Source: an uncultured Phascolarctobacterium sp. (GTDB lineage Bacteria > Bacillota > Negativicutes > Acidaminococcales > Acidaminococcaceae). Taken from it: a DNA stretch of 54,381 nucleotides. This document shows, one piece after another, positions 32,233-40,188 of the stretch (the first letter of the stretch is position 1; the number at the start of each line of letters is the position of its first letter). The translations under genes were made by a program, and so were the position numbers. The DNA lies in assembly GCF_937920985.1 (NCBI RefSeq), contig NZ_CALDXR010000015.1, positions 1 through 54,381 on the forward strand, read 5' to 3'. The notes under the pieces are model-generated. The model was not told where the DNA came from. It was given only the letters and a program-made list of their open reading frames with translations, and made no database searches.

Positions 32233-34428
32233 TCAGTCTTCAGCGTGTTCAGCTTTTGCACGGTCAACCAACATTTGCAGTAATTGGATGCAGCACTTAG
32301 GAATGTTGGTACCAGGTCCAAAGATGCCTGCTGCACCATGTTCATACAGGTAGTCATAATCCTGTGCAGGAATTACGCCGCCAATACATACCATGATATC
32401 TTCACGGCCACGTTTCTTCAGCTCTTCTACGATTGCCGGCAGCAAGGTCTTATGACCAGCAGCCAGGGAGGAGAAGCCAACCATATCAACGTCGTTATCT
32501 ACAGCGTCTTGTGCAGATTCTTCCGGAGTCTGGAACAGAGGACCAACGTCGACGGTCCAGCCCATATCTGCGAAGGAGGTTGCCAGAACTTTTTGTCCGC
32601 GGTCATGACCATCTTGGCCCATTTTTGCCAAGAAGATACGAGGACGACGGCCTTCAAGTTGTTCAAACTCATCAGCCAGTTTGGTAGCTTTTTCCATGTC
32701 ATCGTTGCCGCTGAATTCACTGGAGTATACACCGGATACAGTGTGGATTACAGCATTGAAACGACCGGATACTTTTTCAACTGCGTCAGAAATTTCACCG
32801 AGGGAAGCGCGGTCGCGAGCAGCTTGTACAGCCATTTCCAGCAGGTTGCCGTTGTCACGGGTTTCAGCTGCGCGGGTAATAGCTTCCAGATCGCGTGCAA
32901 CAGCGTCGTTGTTGCGTTCTGCTCTCAGTTTTTCCAGACGTTTAATCTGAGCGTTACGTACAGCGGTGTTATCGATGGACAGTACGTTCAGCGGATCTTC
33001 CTTAGCCAGACGATATTTGTTCAGGCCAACGATGGTTTCCTTACCGCTATCGATGTTAGCTTGGCGACGAGCTGCGCACTCTTCAATACGCATCTTCGGC
33101 AGGCCGGTTGCAATAGCTTTTGCCATACCACCGAGTGCTTCAACTTCCTGGATATGAGCCCAAGCACGGCGAATGATTTCGTTGGTGAGGTATTCAACAT
33201 AGTAGGAACCGCCCCACGGATCGATAATCTTGCAGACTTTGGTTTCATCCTGGATGTACAGCTGGGTGTTACGAGCAAGACGAGCGGAGAAGTCGGTCGG
33301 CAGTGCGATAGCTTCGTCCAGTGCGTTTGTATGCAGGGATTGAGTATGGCCCAGAGCAGCAGACATAGCTTCCATACAAGTACGGGAGATGTTGTTGAAC
33401 GGATCCTGTTCGGTCAGAGACCAGCCGGAAGTCTGGCTGTGAGTACGCAGTGCCATGGATTTCGGGTTCTTAGCGCCGAAGCTCTTAAGAATCTTAGCCC
33501 ACAGAACACGAGCAGCACGCATTTTTGCAACTTCCATGAAGTAGTTTTTGCCCATATCCCAGAAGAAGGACAGACGTTTTGCGAATGCGTCTACAGGCAG
33601 GCCTGCAGCTTCACCGGTACGGATATATTCCATACCATCGGCCAGAGTGTAGCCTAATTCAAGGTCGCAGGTTGCGCCGCACTCTTGAATATGGTAACCG
33701 GAAATGGAAATACTGTTGAATTTAGGCATATATTTAGTGGTATATTCGAAAATATCACCGATGATACGCATGGACATAGCAGGCGGATAAATGTAGGTGT
33801 TACGTACCATGAACTCTTTCAGAATATCGTTCTGAATGGTACCGGCCATGATAGATTTATCAACGCCTTGTTCTTCACCGGATACGATGAAGAATGCCAG
33901 TACAGGCAGTACTGCGCCGTTCATGGTCATGGATACGGACATCTGATCCAGAGGAATACCGGAGAACAGGATGTTCATATCGAGCATGGAGCAAACAGAT
34001 ACGCCTGCTTTACCAACGTCACCAACTACACGCGGGTTATCAGCGTCATAGCCGCGGTGAGTCGGCAAGTCGAACGCGATGGACAGACCTTTTTGGCCTG
34101 CAGCCAAGTTACGACGATAGAATGCGTTGGATTCTTCCGCAGTGGAGAAACCTGCATATTGACGTACAGTCCACGGACGGAATACATACATTGTGGAGTA
34201 AGGACCACGCAGGAACGGAGGAATACCGCTCATGAAGTCCAAATGGTTACATTTATCATAGATATCCTTGGTGTACAGCGGAGCTTTAGGAATACGTTCC
34301 AAGGTAGTATCATAAAGGGCATCATAATTTTCGCCCATTTTTTCTTCCAGATTTTTCTTCCATTCGTCATAAGAACAAGAAGGATGATCAGGAAGGGCTA
34401 CTTTAGTGAAATCCGGATTAATGCTCAT
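32233..34428 (-). CDS. mutB: Methylmalonyl-CoA mutase large subunit
   Basis: Catalytic B12-dependent subunit that interconverts succinyl-CoA and (R)-methylmalonyl-CoA, the entry to propionate formation from succinate. The 731-residue protein has the TIM-barrel substrate region (YAGFSTAEESNAFYRRNLAA, FDLPTHRGYDADNPRVVGD, RTHSQTSGWSLTEQDP) and a C-terminal B12-binding domain with the cobalt-ligating DGHDRG (DxHxxG, about 606-611), SSLAAGHKTL and GGVIPAQDYDYL. Its ATG overlaps the mutA stop by one base (TAATG). Confidence 0.97.
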   Translation of the reverse strand: MSINPDFTKVALPDHPSCSYDEWKKNLEEKMGENYDALYDTTLERIPKAPLYTKDIYDKCNHLDFMSGIPPFLRGPYSTMYVFRPWTVRQYAGFSTAEESNAFYRRNLAAGQKGLSIAFDLPTHRGYDADNPRVVGDVGKAGVSVCSMLDMNILFSGIPLDQMSVSMTMNGAVLPVLAFFIVSGEEQGVDKSIMAGTIQNDILKEFMVRNTYIYPPAMSMRIIGDIFEYTTKYMPKFNSISISGYHIQECGATCDLELGYTLADGMEYIRTGEAAGLPVDAFAKRLSFFWDMGKNYFMEVAKMRAARVLWAKILKSFGAKNPKSMALRTHSQTSGWSLTEQDPFNNISRTCMEAMSAALGHTQSLHTNALDEAIALPTDFSARLARNTQLYIQDETKVCKIIDPWGGSYYVEYLTNEIIRRAWAHIQEVEALGGMAKAIATGLPKMRIEECAARRQANIDSGKETIVGLNKYRLAKEDPLNVLSIDNTAVRNAQIKRLEKLRAERNNDAVARDLEAITRAAETRDNGNLLEMAVQAARDRASLGEISDAVEKVSGRFNAVIHTVSGVYSSEFSGNDDMEKATKLADEFEQLEGRRPRIFLAKMGQDGHDRGQKVLATSFADMGWTVDVGPLFQTPEESAQDAVDNDVDMVGFSSLAAGHKTLLPAIVEELKKRGREDIMVCIGGVIPAQDYDYLYEHGAAGIFGPGTNIPKCCIQLLQMLVDRAKAEHAED

Positions 34429-36653
34429 TATTCAATCATCCCTTTCTTCTTTTGCAGCATCTTCAGAGTTTGGAAGCAGTTAGCTTTTACGCTGATGAAA
34501 TCGTCAACGCCAGCATCTTTGTAAACTTGTTCCAGGTCTTTCGGAGCAGCGCCGGCCAGGAACAGAGTAGCGGACGGTTTCATAGCTGCTTTAATCATCG
34601 GAGCCAGTTTCGGAACGATTTCCGGATAGGTAGCATCGGTGGAGCAGATAACTGCAACATCGTAGTCGCCTTCTTTGAAAGCTTTGAGGCATTTTTCGTA
34701 TTGATCGCCATCTTCGCCGTCTTGGAAACCATCGTTCAGATGAACGTTGAATTCACCAACCTGCAGGAAAGAGGTGGAGAAATCGGCACGAGCTTTATGT
34801 TGAGGAATCGGTCCCATGTTGCACAGGAATACTTCAACGTTTTTGCCGGTTTTCTTAACATAGTCTTCAGTTTCGAAACGCAGTGCTTCATAGCGCTCGG
34901 TCCAGTGATGAGCAGCGATTGCTTCAACGGTTTCCGGAGCTTCAGCCTTGCAGGATGCAGCAGCAACCTGGCCGATAGTAGCACCATTGCTGAATGCTTC
35001 GATTGCGCCTTCAACAGTTTCAACAGTAGCCAGCTTGCCAGCCAGGTAGTTGGTGTCGATATCAGCAACGTAAGCAGCAACAGCAGCTTCGCGTTCTTTC
35101 TTCAGTTTCGGAGTGTCCTCTTCGCGGCGCTCCAGCGGTTCTTCGGTCATGTTCGGGTACATGTTTACGCCAACAGCGCGATCGCTGCGCATTTCCAAAG
35201 CTTTGAAGCGCTTAGCCAGAACTTCAGCAACTTGTGCTTGCGGATAGCCAGCTTCCAGAGCTTTAATGATGCCGCCCATTTCCTCAACCTTTTGGAATTC
35301 AGCCCAGATTTTTTCGGTAATCTGCTTGGTCAGGGTTTCAACGCCCCAGGAACCGCCAGCAGCATCGATCGGGCTCAGCATACCAAATTCTTCTTGCAGC
35401 ATTACATGCAGGTTACGAGCGATACGACGGGAGAATACGTCGCCTTTACGAATCAGCTCGTCAAACGGCGGATTGTCATAAGTGCAAACGCCGCCTACAA
35501 CGCTGGAGAAGGTTTGGGTGCAGTTACGCAGCATGTTAACATACGGGTCAACAACGGTTTTGGTGAAGCGAGCGCAACGGCCATGAACCTTAATAGCACG
35601 GTCTGCTTCTTCAGCACCGAATGCTTCCATAATAGCTGCCCAGATCATACGCAGGGAACGCAGTTTTGCGATTTCCATGAAGAAGTTTGCACCTTGGTTG
35701 AAGCAGAAGTACAGGGAGTTAGCAATATCGTGCAGCTCAACACCGCGTTTTTGCATTTGACGTACATATTCAACAGCAGTAGCGAAGGTGTAAGCAACCT
35801 CTTGTACTGCTTCCGCACCGCCATCGGTGTAAGCATCACTGTTGATGAAAACAGTGCGCAGCTCCGGAGTATTAGCTTTAGCAAATTTAATGGTTTCAGC
35901 CATTTCATCATACAAAGCATCCAGAGAGGTTTCGGTTTTACCGGTTTTTACCAACTCGCCGATCGGGTCGCCGCCGATAACACCGCGCAGGGTTTTAACA
36001 TCATGACCGGCACCCTTCAGAGCAGCAACAGTCAGAGCCAGCAGGTTTTTAGCGCCGGCACCGGTGTACATCATAATAGGATATTTGTCAAGTTTCAGAC
36101 CATCCAGCAGAACGCTCATATCTTCAACGGTAGTAACGTTCACGCCAATATCGCCGGGTTTTTCTGCATCTTTAACGTCTACGCCGTTTTTGGTTGCAGT
36201 ATCCAGTTTGATATTGTAAACAGTGGAGCCTTTAGAAATTTCTTCCTTCAGCAGCTCGTTGTTTTCAGCCGGCAGGGTTTCATCGCAGGCTTGTGCAATG
36301 CCCCAGGGCTCGTGTACATAACCGTTAACAGTTGCGCCACGCAGGAAATCGCCCATACCGGGATAATCGTTGGTCGGCAGAATTGCATCAGTGCCTTTAC
36401 GAGTATAAATCGGGTCAAAGGTAATGCCCTCGTAGTTTTTGGTATACATGATCTTGTCAAAGGGTTTGCCCTTCAACAGTGCATTACATGCCTCCACCCA
36501 TTCATCCCAGGTGGGTTCGGTAAATTCATCAAAAGTTACCTCCGGGAATTCGGTTACTTTCTCTGACTTACGCAACATGGCTTCCAGTTCTTTGTCTGTC
36601 AACGGTCTTTCGCCATCAACGACTGCTGCAGTTTTTTGTTGTTCATCAGCCAT
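34428..36653 (-). CDS. mutA: Methylmalonyl-CoA mutase small subunit
   Basis: Non-catalytic partner of MutB, 741 residues. It keeps the barrel and cobalamin-like folds but the B12 site is degenerate: the position of DxHxxG reads GPIPQHKARADF. Conserved small-subunit features include LRGATVNGYVHEPWGIAQ and FYCFNQGANFFMEIAKLRS-like segments. AAAGGAGG precedes the ATG. It is preceded by a 238-base non-coding stretch and then the MsrA-like gene. Confidence 0.96.
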   Translation of the reverse strand: MADEQQKTAAVVDGERPLTDKELEAMLRKSEKVTEFPEVTFDEFTEPTWDEWVEACNALLKGKPFDKIMYTKNYEGITFDPIYTRKGTDAILPTNDYPGMGDFLRGATVNGYVHEPWGIAQACDETLPAENNELLKEEISKGSTVYNIKLDTATKNGVDVKDAEKPGDIGVNVTTVEDMSVLLDGLKLDKYPIMMYTGAGAKNLLALTVAALKGAGHDVKTLRGVIGGDPIGELVKTGKTETSLDALYDEMAETIKFAKANTPELRTVFINSDAYTDGGAEAVQEVAYTFATAVEYVRQMQKRGVELHDIANSLYFCFNQGANFFMEIAKLRSLRMIWAAIMEAFGAEEADRAIKVHGRCARFTKTVVDPYVNMLRNCTQTFSSVVGGVCTYDNPPFDELIRKGDVFSRRIARNLHVMLQEEFGMLSPIDAAGGSWGVETLTKQITEKIWAEFQKVEEMGGIIKALEAGYPQAQVAEVLAKRFKALEMRSDRAVGVNMYPNMTEEPLERREEDTPKLKKEREAAVAAYVADIDTNYLAGKLATVETVEGAIEAFSNGATIGQVAAASCKAEAPETVEAIAAHHWTERYEALRFETEDYVKKTGKNVEVFLCNMGPIPQHKARADFSTSFLQVGEFNVHLNDGFQDGEDGDQYEKCLKAFKEGDYDVAVICSTDATYPEIVPKLAPMIKAAMKPSATLFLAGAAPKDLEQVYKDAGVDDFISVKANCFQTLKMLQKKKGMIE

Positions 36654-36891
36654 TCAAATAATCCTCCTTTAATAATTTAATCATTACTGTGAAAAAGCTC
36701 ACAGCACCAAGCTGAAACGCATATCACCTCCAGCCAATCTCGTCTGCTGATGCAGCTGCTATCCGACCGCTCTCACCCGGTCATCAGGGGACATGTGCCG
36801 CATCCTTGCTTGGATAGATTTTAAGAAGCAAACAGCATTTATATACACGGTCACGGTTGTCCAGGCCGTATATAACAAAATAACAGGCAGT
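36654..36891 (-). other. Structured intercistronic region between the MsrA-like gene and mutA
   Basis: This unusually long gap within an operon contains several stems on the minus strand: GGCAG/CTGCC overlapping the preceding stop codon, TTATATACGG/CCGTGTATATAA (about 36838-36875), CTATCC/GGATAG (36759-36817) enclosing GACCG/CGGTC, and CTGTGA/TCACAG (about 36690-36707). The middle part has CTTAAAAT, GGTGAGAGCGGTC, CAGCAGACG and ATTGG in the same order as the element at 26819-26862. It may be a regulatory RNA or processing site; I do not recognise a known class. Confidence 0.45.
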
Positions 36892-37314
36892 TTAATCTGC
36901 CAGGAATTCCTGCAGACGTCCGTAATTAATCTGGACTCTGCGCAGCTCGTTTTCTTCAGGCATGGTATCATTAAGAATCATGTTGCCTAAAGCAGCACCC
37001 GGCTCTGCGCCGCGGTTCTGCATAAAACGGGCATAGTATTCAATCTGCGGAACATCTTCGGCAGCCTTGTAAATAACAGCAGCCTGTTCCAATGGATCTT
37101 CTGCGATGATATAGGGATTCACCCCTTCATTGAAGTATTTTTTCAAAAGCTCGCAGATATCTGTCTTTTTGGGGTTATATTGCACACGTACGCACTTTAC
37201 TTCCAGCTCACCGCTGGCTTTAGCACGTCCGGCAACAACTTCTTCAACGCCTTTCATACCTTCAAAGGCTGCTAGCAGTTCAGCAATTTTGCCTGCCAAA
37301 TATAATTCTTTCAT
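36892..37314 (-). CDS. MsrA-like protein lacking the catalytic cysteine, first gene of the mutase operon
   Basis: A 140-residue protein. The pattern LAGKIAELLAAFEGMKGVEEVVAGRAKA, split here as LAGKIAEL then AFEGMKGVEEVVAGRA, then VRVQYNPKKTDICELLKKYF and NPYIIAEDPLEQAAVIY follows the peptide methionine sulfoxide reductase A fold. However, the GCFW active site is replaced by AGKIAE, so it cannot be a normal reductase. Only two cysteines remain (near 43 and 54). AGGGAGG precedes the ATG. As first gene behind the cobalamin riboswitch it may assist the mutase or B12 handling (inference). The MsrA link is from pattern reading and is moderately certain. Confidence 0.7.
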   Translation of the reverse strand: MKELYLAGKIAELLAAFEGMKGVEEVVAGRAKASGELEVKCVRVQYNPKKTDICELLKKYFNEGVNPYIIAEDPLEQAAVIYKAAEDVPQIEYYARFMQNRGAEPGAALGNMILNDTMPEENELRRVQINYGRLQEFLAD

Positions 37315-37336
37315 ATCAATAACCTCCCTTTAAACA

Positions 37337-37372
37337 GCAAAAAATAAAGCCACCACATTTGTGATGGCTGGA
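37337..37372 (-). terminator. Leader terminator before the mutase operon
   Basis: Minus-strand stem AGCCATCAC/GTGGTGGCT followed by TTATTTTTTG, 23 bases before the first coding codon. It is the last of several hairpins in the riboswitch leader and a likely control point. Confidence 0.75.
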
Positions 37373-37689
37373 TTGTCAGCACGACAGCGCACCCCTACGC
37401 TGCCGTACTTGAGAGGAGAAAGGAAATGTTCTCAGCTAAAAGAAAAATTTGAGAATGGGATTTGAAAAACACGATATGTCCAGTATCGCGGACAAGTATG
37501 ACAAATAGCATCGATGGCCCGGCCACTCTCCAAAAGGTCACAGCCATCACGTGACCTTCAATGGCATAAGAAACAGAAAACCGTTTCTCAAAAAGAATCC
37601 TTCACCCAATACGGGCGGGACTTTTGAAAAACGGCGAAATATCAAAAGCTACTAGGCGCACAAGCCTATACTACAGCTCTACGACATCT
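37373..37689 (-). promoter_or_regulatory. Long structured leader between the cobalamin riboswitch and the mutase operon
   Basis: About 320 bases without a gene. On the minus strand there are several strong hairpins: AAGGTCAC/GTGACCTT (about 37534-37557), GCGATA/TATCGT followed by GTTTTT (about 37466-37490), TGAGAA/TTCTCA pairs, and ACGGCAGCG/CGCTGTCGT (about 37379-37405). One or more could act as terminator or antiterminator for the riboswitch; the length is far beyond a normal expression platform. Confidence 0.55.
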
Positions 37690-37927
37690 CTCCCCGTCTC
37701 TCGCAGGTCAAACGACGATGCATCTTACAGGCAGTTCTTCTGGCTTCGCTTCTTCACGTGTTTCACCTTCCCAGAGGACCCCTCCAGTGGTATAAACAAA
37801 ACACGCTCCACGTCACAGCGGCGGGACCGTGCCGGACTTTCACCGGCTTCTCTATTGAGCTTTCGCACCTGTAATATCAATATCAACTTGTTGTCTTAAT
37901 TATAGCAGTTACTATTTACCTTGTCAA
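37690..37927 (-). promoter_or_regulatory. Cobalamin riboswitch and promoter of the mutase operon
   Basis: Promoter TTGACA (37922-37927), 17 bases, TATAAT (37899-37904) on the minus strand. The RNA has AGGTGCGAAAG, AGCCGGTGAAAGTCC, GGCACGGTCCCGCCGCTG, a variable arm ending CCACTGG...TCTGGGAAGG, GAAGCCAGAAGAACTGCCT and a 3' hairpin TTTGACCTGCGAGAGAC. These are the cobalamin riboswitch blocks in order. It governs genes for a B12-dependent enzyme, so an activating switch would make physiological sense. Confidence 0.92.
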
Positions 37928-38082
37928 CCTTTTTCGTGGATTTTTATTTTTGTATTTGTATTCCATGTATGTAGCAGTCTTATGTATATTTGTGTCCATT
38001 TCTGATTAACTGTTCTTTGTATTTAATTTACATATAATACAATAAAAAATCTATTATATCAGCAGCAACCGGCTTTAAGGCA

Positions 38083-38114
38083 ATAAAAAACGCCTACAGC
38101 TCAGCTGCAAGCGT
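38083..38114 (-). terminator. Terminator of the tiny-peptide transcript
   Basis: Minus-strand stem GACGCTTGCAGC-TGA-GCTGTAGGCGT followed by TTTTTATT, 37 bases after the second tiny ORF. Confidence 0.85.
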
Positions 38115-38150
38115 CTTTACGATTTAGCAATCTTCATTTTTATACACCTG

Positions 38151-38207
38151 TTAATGGATATAGTAGAAATTCATTTCATATAAAGCTTTGACAAATTTTT
38201 CCAGCAT
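38151..38207 (-). CDS. Tiny peptide 2 (18 residues)
   Basis: Encodes MLEKFVKALYEMNFYYIH. A perfect GGAGGTGA lies six bases before the ATG, in the 18-base gap after tiny peptide 1. The peptide resembles tiny peptide 1 (EKFV, an alternating aromatic middle and a terminal IH). It is amphipathic with one charged face and an aromatic end, so it may associate with membranes or a partner protein. No known family is recognised. A further 6-codon frame (MKIAKS) at about 38118-38138 after AGGTG is probably chance. Confidence 0.7.
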   Translation of the reverse strand: MLEKFVKALYEMNFYYIH

Positions 38208-38225
38208 TATTCTCACCTCCCGAAA

Positions 38226-38285
38226 TCAGTGAATCATATACCATTTAAAGTTACACAGAGTTTCAACAAATTTTTCAAAAGTCAT
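38226..38285 (-). CDS. Tiny peptide 1 (19 residues)
   Basis: Encodes MTFEKFVETLCNFKWYMIH. AAGGGA lies about ten bases upstream of the ATG. It is the first of two related tiny frames within one short transcript bounded by a good promoter (38338-38366) and a terminator (38083-38114). The shared pattern F/L-EKFV-x-x-L-x-x-x-x-[WF]-Y-x-IH and the matching length argue that both are translated and arose by duplication. Function unknown. Confidence 0.68.
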   Translation of the reverse strand: MTFEKFVETLCNFKWYMIH

Positions 38286-38337
38286 TTTTACATCATCCCT
38301 TCTGCTTTATTTTAAGGTCTTGCCTTTACATGCATTA

Positions 38338-38374
38338 AGTATAACACCTTATGACGTTTTTGTCCACTATGGAC
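38338..38374 (-). promoter_or_regulatory. Promoter and operator of the tiny-peptide transcript
   Basis: Minus strand TGGACA (38361-38366), 17 bases, TATACT (38338-38343). A palindrome GTCCATAGTGGAC (38362-38374) overlaps the -35 box. The region just after the -10 (TTATACTTAATGC, then TAAAGGCAAGACCTT) resembles the leader of the 59-residue gene (TTATACTAAATGC, then AAAGCAAGGGCCTT, near 29055-29093). Confidence 0.7.
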
Positions 38375-38455
38375 TTTTTATGTCCCGATAGATGTTTATA
38401 ATGCTTCAAAGCCTTGCACCATGCGCTTTTACAAGGATTTTACATACAAAAGCAA

Positions 38456-38490
38456 AGAGGACTGCAAGAAAAATTTTTCTGCAATCCTCT
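38456..38490 (-). terminator. Terminator of the AbrB-family gene
   Basis: Minus-strand long stem AGAGGATTGCAGAAAAA/TTTTTCTTGCAGTCCTCT followed by TTGCTTTTG, immediately after the stop codon of the membrane protein gene. Confidence 0.85.
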
Positions 38491-38494
38491 AAAA

Positions 38495-39532
38495 TTATGC
38501 CTGCTTAGCCTTAAACCACCACGCCAGCAGCGGCGGGATAAAGATATTTATCACCAGCACACGCACCAGCTGATAGGTCAGGATAATCGACACATTCTCA
38601 CCCATACTCATACCGGCCAAAGACATTTCAGCTATACCTCCCGGCGCCATCGCCAGAAACGCCGTTACCAGCGAAAAGCCGTAGCGTGCGGAAAGCACAT
38701 TAGCCATACCGATGCTCACAACAATGAGTATCGCCGTACCGATAAGAATATAGGGCACCATTTTTTCGGTTTTTACGATGCGGTCCGCATCAAGCTGCAT
38801 ACCCATAAACAGACCAATGCTGGCCTGCGCCGCCGCCATGAGCCAAAAAGGCACAGGCTGCACACCGCCAGCGAAGACGGAAAATGCAGCCGTCGCCAAG
38901 ATAGGTCCCAAAAGCCTGGGTGTCGGCATATGTATTTTCGTTGCTATGAAGCTGCCCAAAACAGACAGAGGCACAACAACAAGCCAATGCATACCGCCAT
39001 GGTTAGGCAATACTACGCTGCTGCCTATCACCTGCGCATTCAGCAGCAAGATTACAAGAAACGGCACAGTAATAACTACGCCCAGCAATCGCAGCACTTG
39101 CATCACCATGACAACGTTGGGGTTGACCTCTTTGTCCTCTTCGCAGAGGAGCATCGTCAGCGTCATACCGCCGGGAAGCATACCCATGACGCAGCTTTTG
39201 AGGTTTTCCCGCGCCAGCTTTGCCGTAATAACAGCCAATACCATACTTGCAGCCAAAATAACTATCGTTGCTTCCGCTACACCAACCAGCTCAGCCAGAA
39301 AGTTATTCCAGGTGTCAGATGTAAAGGTAGAGCCAATACCATAACCGGCAACCATTAAAGCATATTCACGCCATTGCTTAGGCCAGCTCACATCGCTGCG
39401 ATGTGTCAGAGTTTTGCAAAGCAAAGCAGTCAGCAGGCCGCCCAGCAAAAACGGTATCGGCAAATGCATGCGCACCAGCAGGCTGCCCAGGCAAAGCGCC
39501 ATGATAAAAAGCAACAAGCGGTTTAAAAACAT
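38495..39532 (-). CDS. AbrB family membrane protein (putative regulator/transporter)
   Basis: A 345-residue polytopic protein with about ten helices in two repeats, each with a GILPGG-type loop: MGMLPGGMTLTMLLCEED in the first half and LAMAPGGIAEMSLAGMSMG in the second. This is the AbrB (PF05145, formerly 'ammonia monooxygenase-like') family, related to permeases; its substrate is unknown. It begins five bases after the engB stop and ends the lon-engB operon. Confidence 0.85.
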   Translation of the reverse strand: MFLNRLLLFIMALCLGSLLVRMHLPIPFLLGGLLTALLCKTLTHRSDVSWPKQWREYALMVAGYGIGSTFTSDTWNNFLAELVGVAEATIVILAASMVLAVITAKLARENLKSCVMGMLPGGMTLTMLLCEEDKEVNPNVVMVMQVLRLLGVVITVPFLVILLLNAQVIGSSVVLPNHGGMHWLVVVPLSVLGSFIATKIHMPTPRLLGPILATAAFSVFAGGVQPVPFWLMAAAQASIGLFMGMQLDADRIVKTEKMVPYILIGTAILIVVSIGMANVLSARYGFSLVTAFLAMAPGGIAEMSLAGMSMGENVSIILTYQLVRVLVINIFIPPLLAWWFKAKQA

Positions 39533-39537
39533 AGCTT

Positions 39538-40188
39538 TTACTCCTGCTCTACGCCGTTAGCAGATAAAGCCTCCATAATACGCGCAATCAGCTCGCCACG
39601 CATGGTATGCTGTGAGGAGGAATAAGTGATAATCTCATGCTCCTTCAGACCCATTTCACGCTTAAAGAGTGCCTTTTGGGACATAGCAGCGTTTTTCGAA
39701 AGCTTGTCAGACTTGGTCAGCACAACCTGTACCTTCAGGCCGCAGCTGCGCAGCCAATTAAAGCATTCCATATCACTATCCATAGGCTTATGGCGGATAT
39801 CAATCAGCTGGCAGACAACACCCAGGTTTTCGCTGCCAGATAAATATTTGCTTATAAACCCGGACCATTGGTCCTTATTATTATGGTTTGTTTTAGCAAA
39901 GCCATAACCGGGTAAATCTACCAGATAAAAGGATGCTCTTTCATCCTCACCCTCAACTATGCGCTTAGCCTCCAGCTCGTAAAAATTGATGGTCTGCGTT
40001 TTGCCCGGAGTAGAGCTTACACGTGCCAGGCCGTTGCGGCGGCAGAGTGAATTGATAAGCGACGATTTACCGACATTACTGCGGCCGATAAAGGCAGCTT
40101 CAATCAGAGAAGGCTGCGGATATTGGTCTGCGCGTACTGCGGAGGCCACATATTTAGCACGGATAATATCCCAATTATCTTTACTCAT
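39538..40188 (-). CDS. engB: Ribosome biogenesis GTPase EngB/YsxC
   Basis: A 216-residue GTPase for 50S subunit assembly. G1 GRSNVGKSSLIN (about 32-43), G2 region STPGKTQT, G3 DLPGYGFAK and G4 TKSDK. Its start ATGAGTAA overlaps the lon stop by eight bases, the common lon-engB arrangement in Firmicutes. Confidence 0.96.
   Translation of the reverse strand: MSKDNWDIIRAKYVASAVRADQYPQPSLIEAAFIGRSNVGKSSLINSLCRRNGLARVSSTPGKTQTINFYELEAKRIVEGEDERASFYLVDLPGYGFAKTNHNNKDQWSGFISKYLSGSENLGVVCQLIDIRHKPMDSDMECFNWLRSCGLKVQVVLTKSDKLSKNAAMSQKALFKREMGLKEHEIITYSSSQHTMRGELIARIMEALSANGVEQE

Noticed and set aside
37624..37899. A 91-codon plus-strand frame
   Set aside because: It is antisense to the cobalamin riboswitch, whose conserved blocks explain the sequence.
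38414..39358. A 314-codon plus-strand frame rich in His/Gln/Arg
   Set aside because: Shadow of the AbrB-family membrane protein on the other strand.
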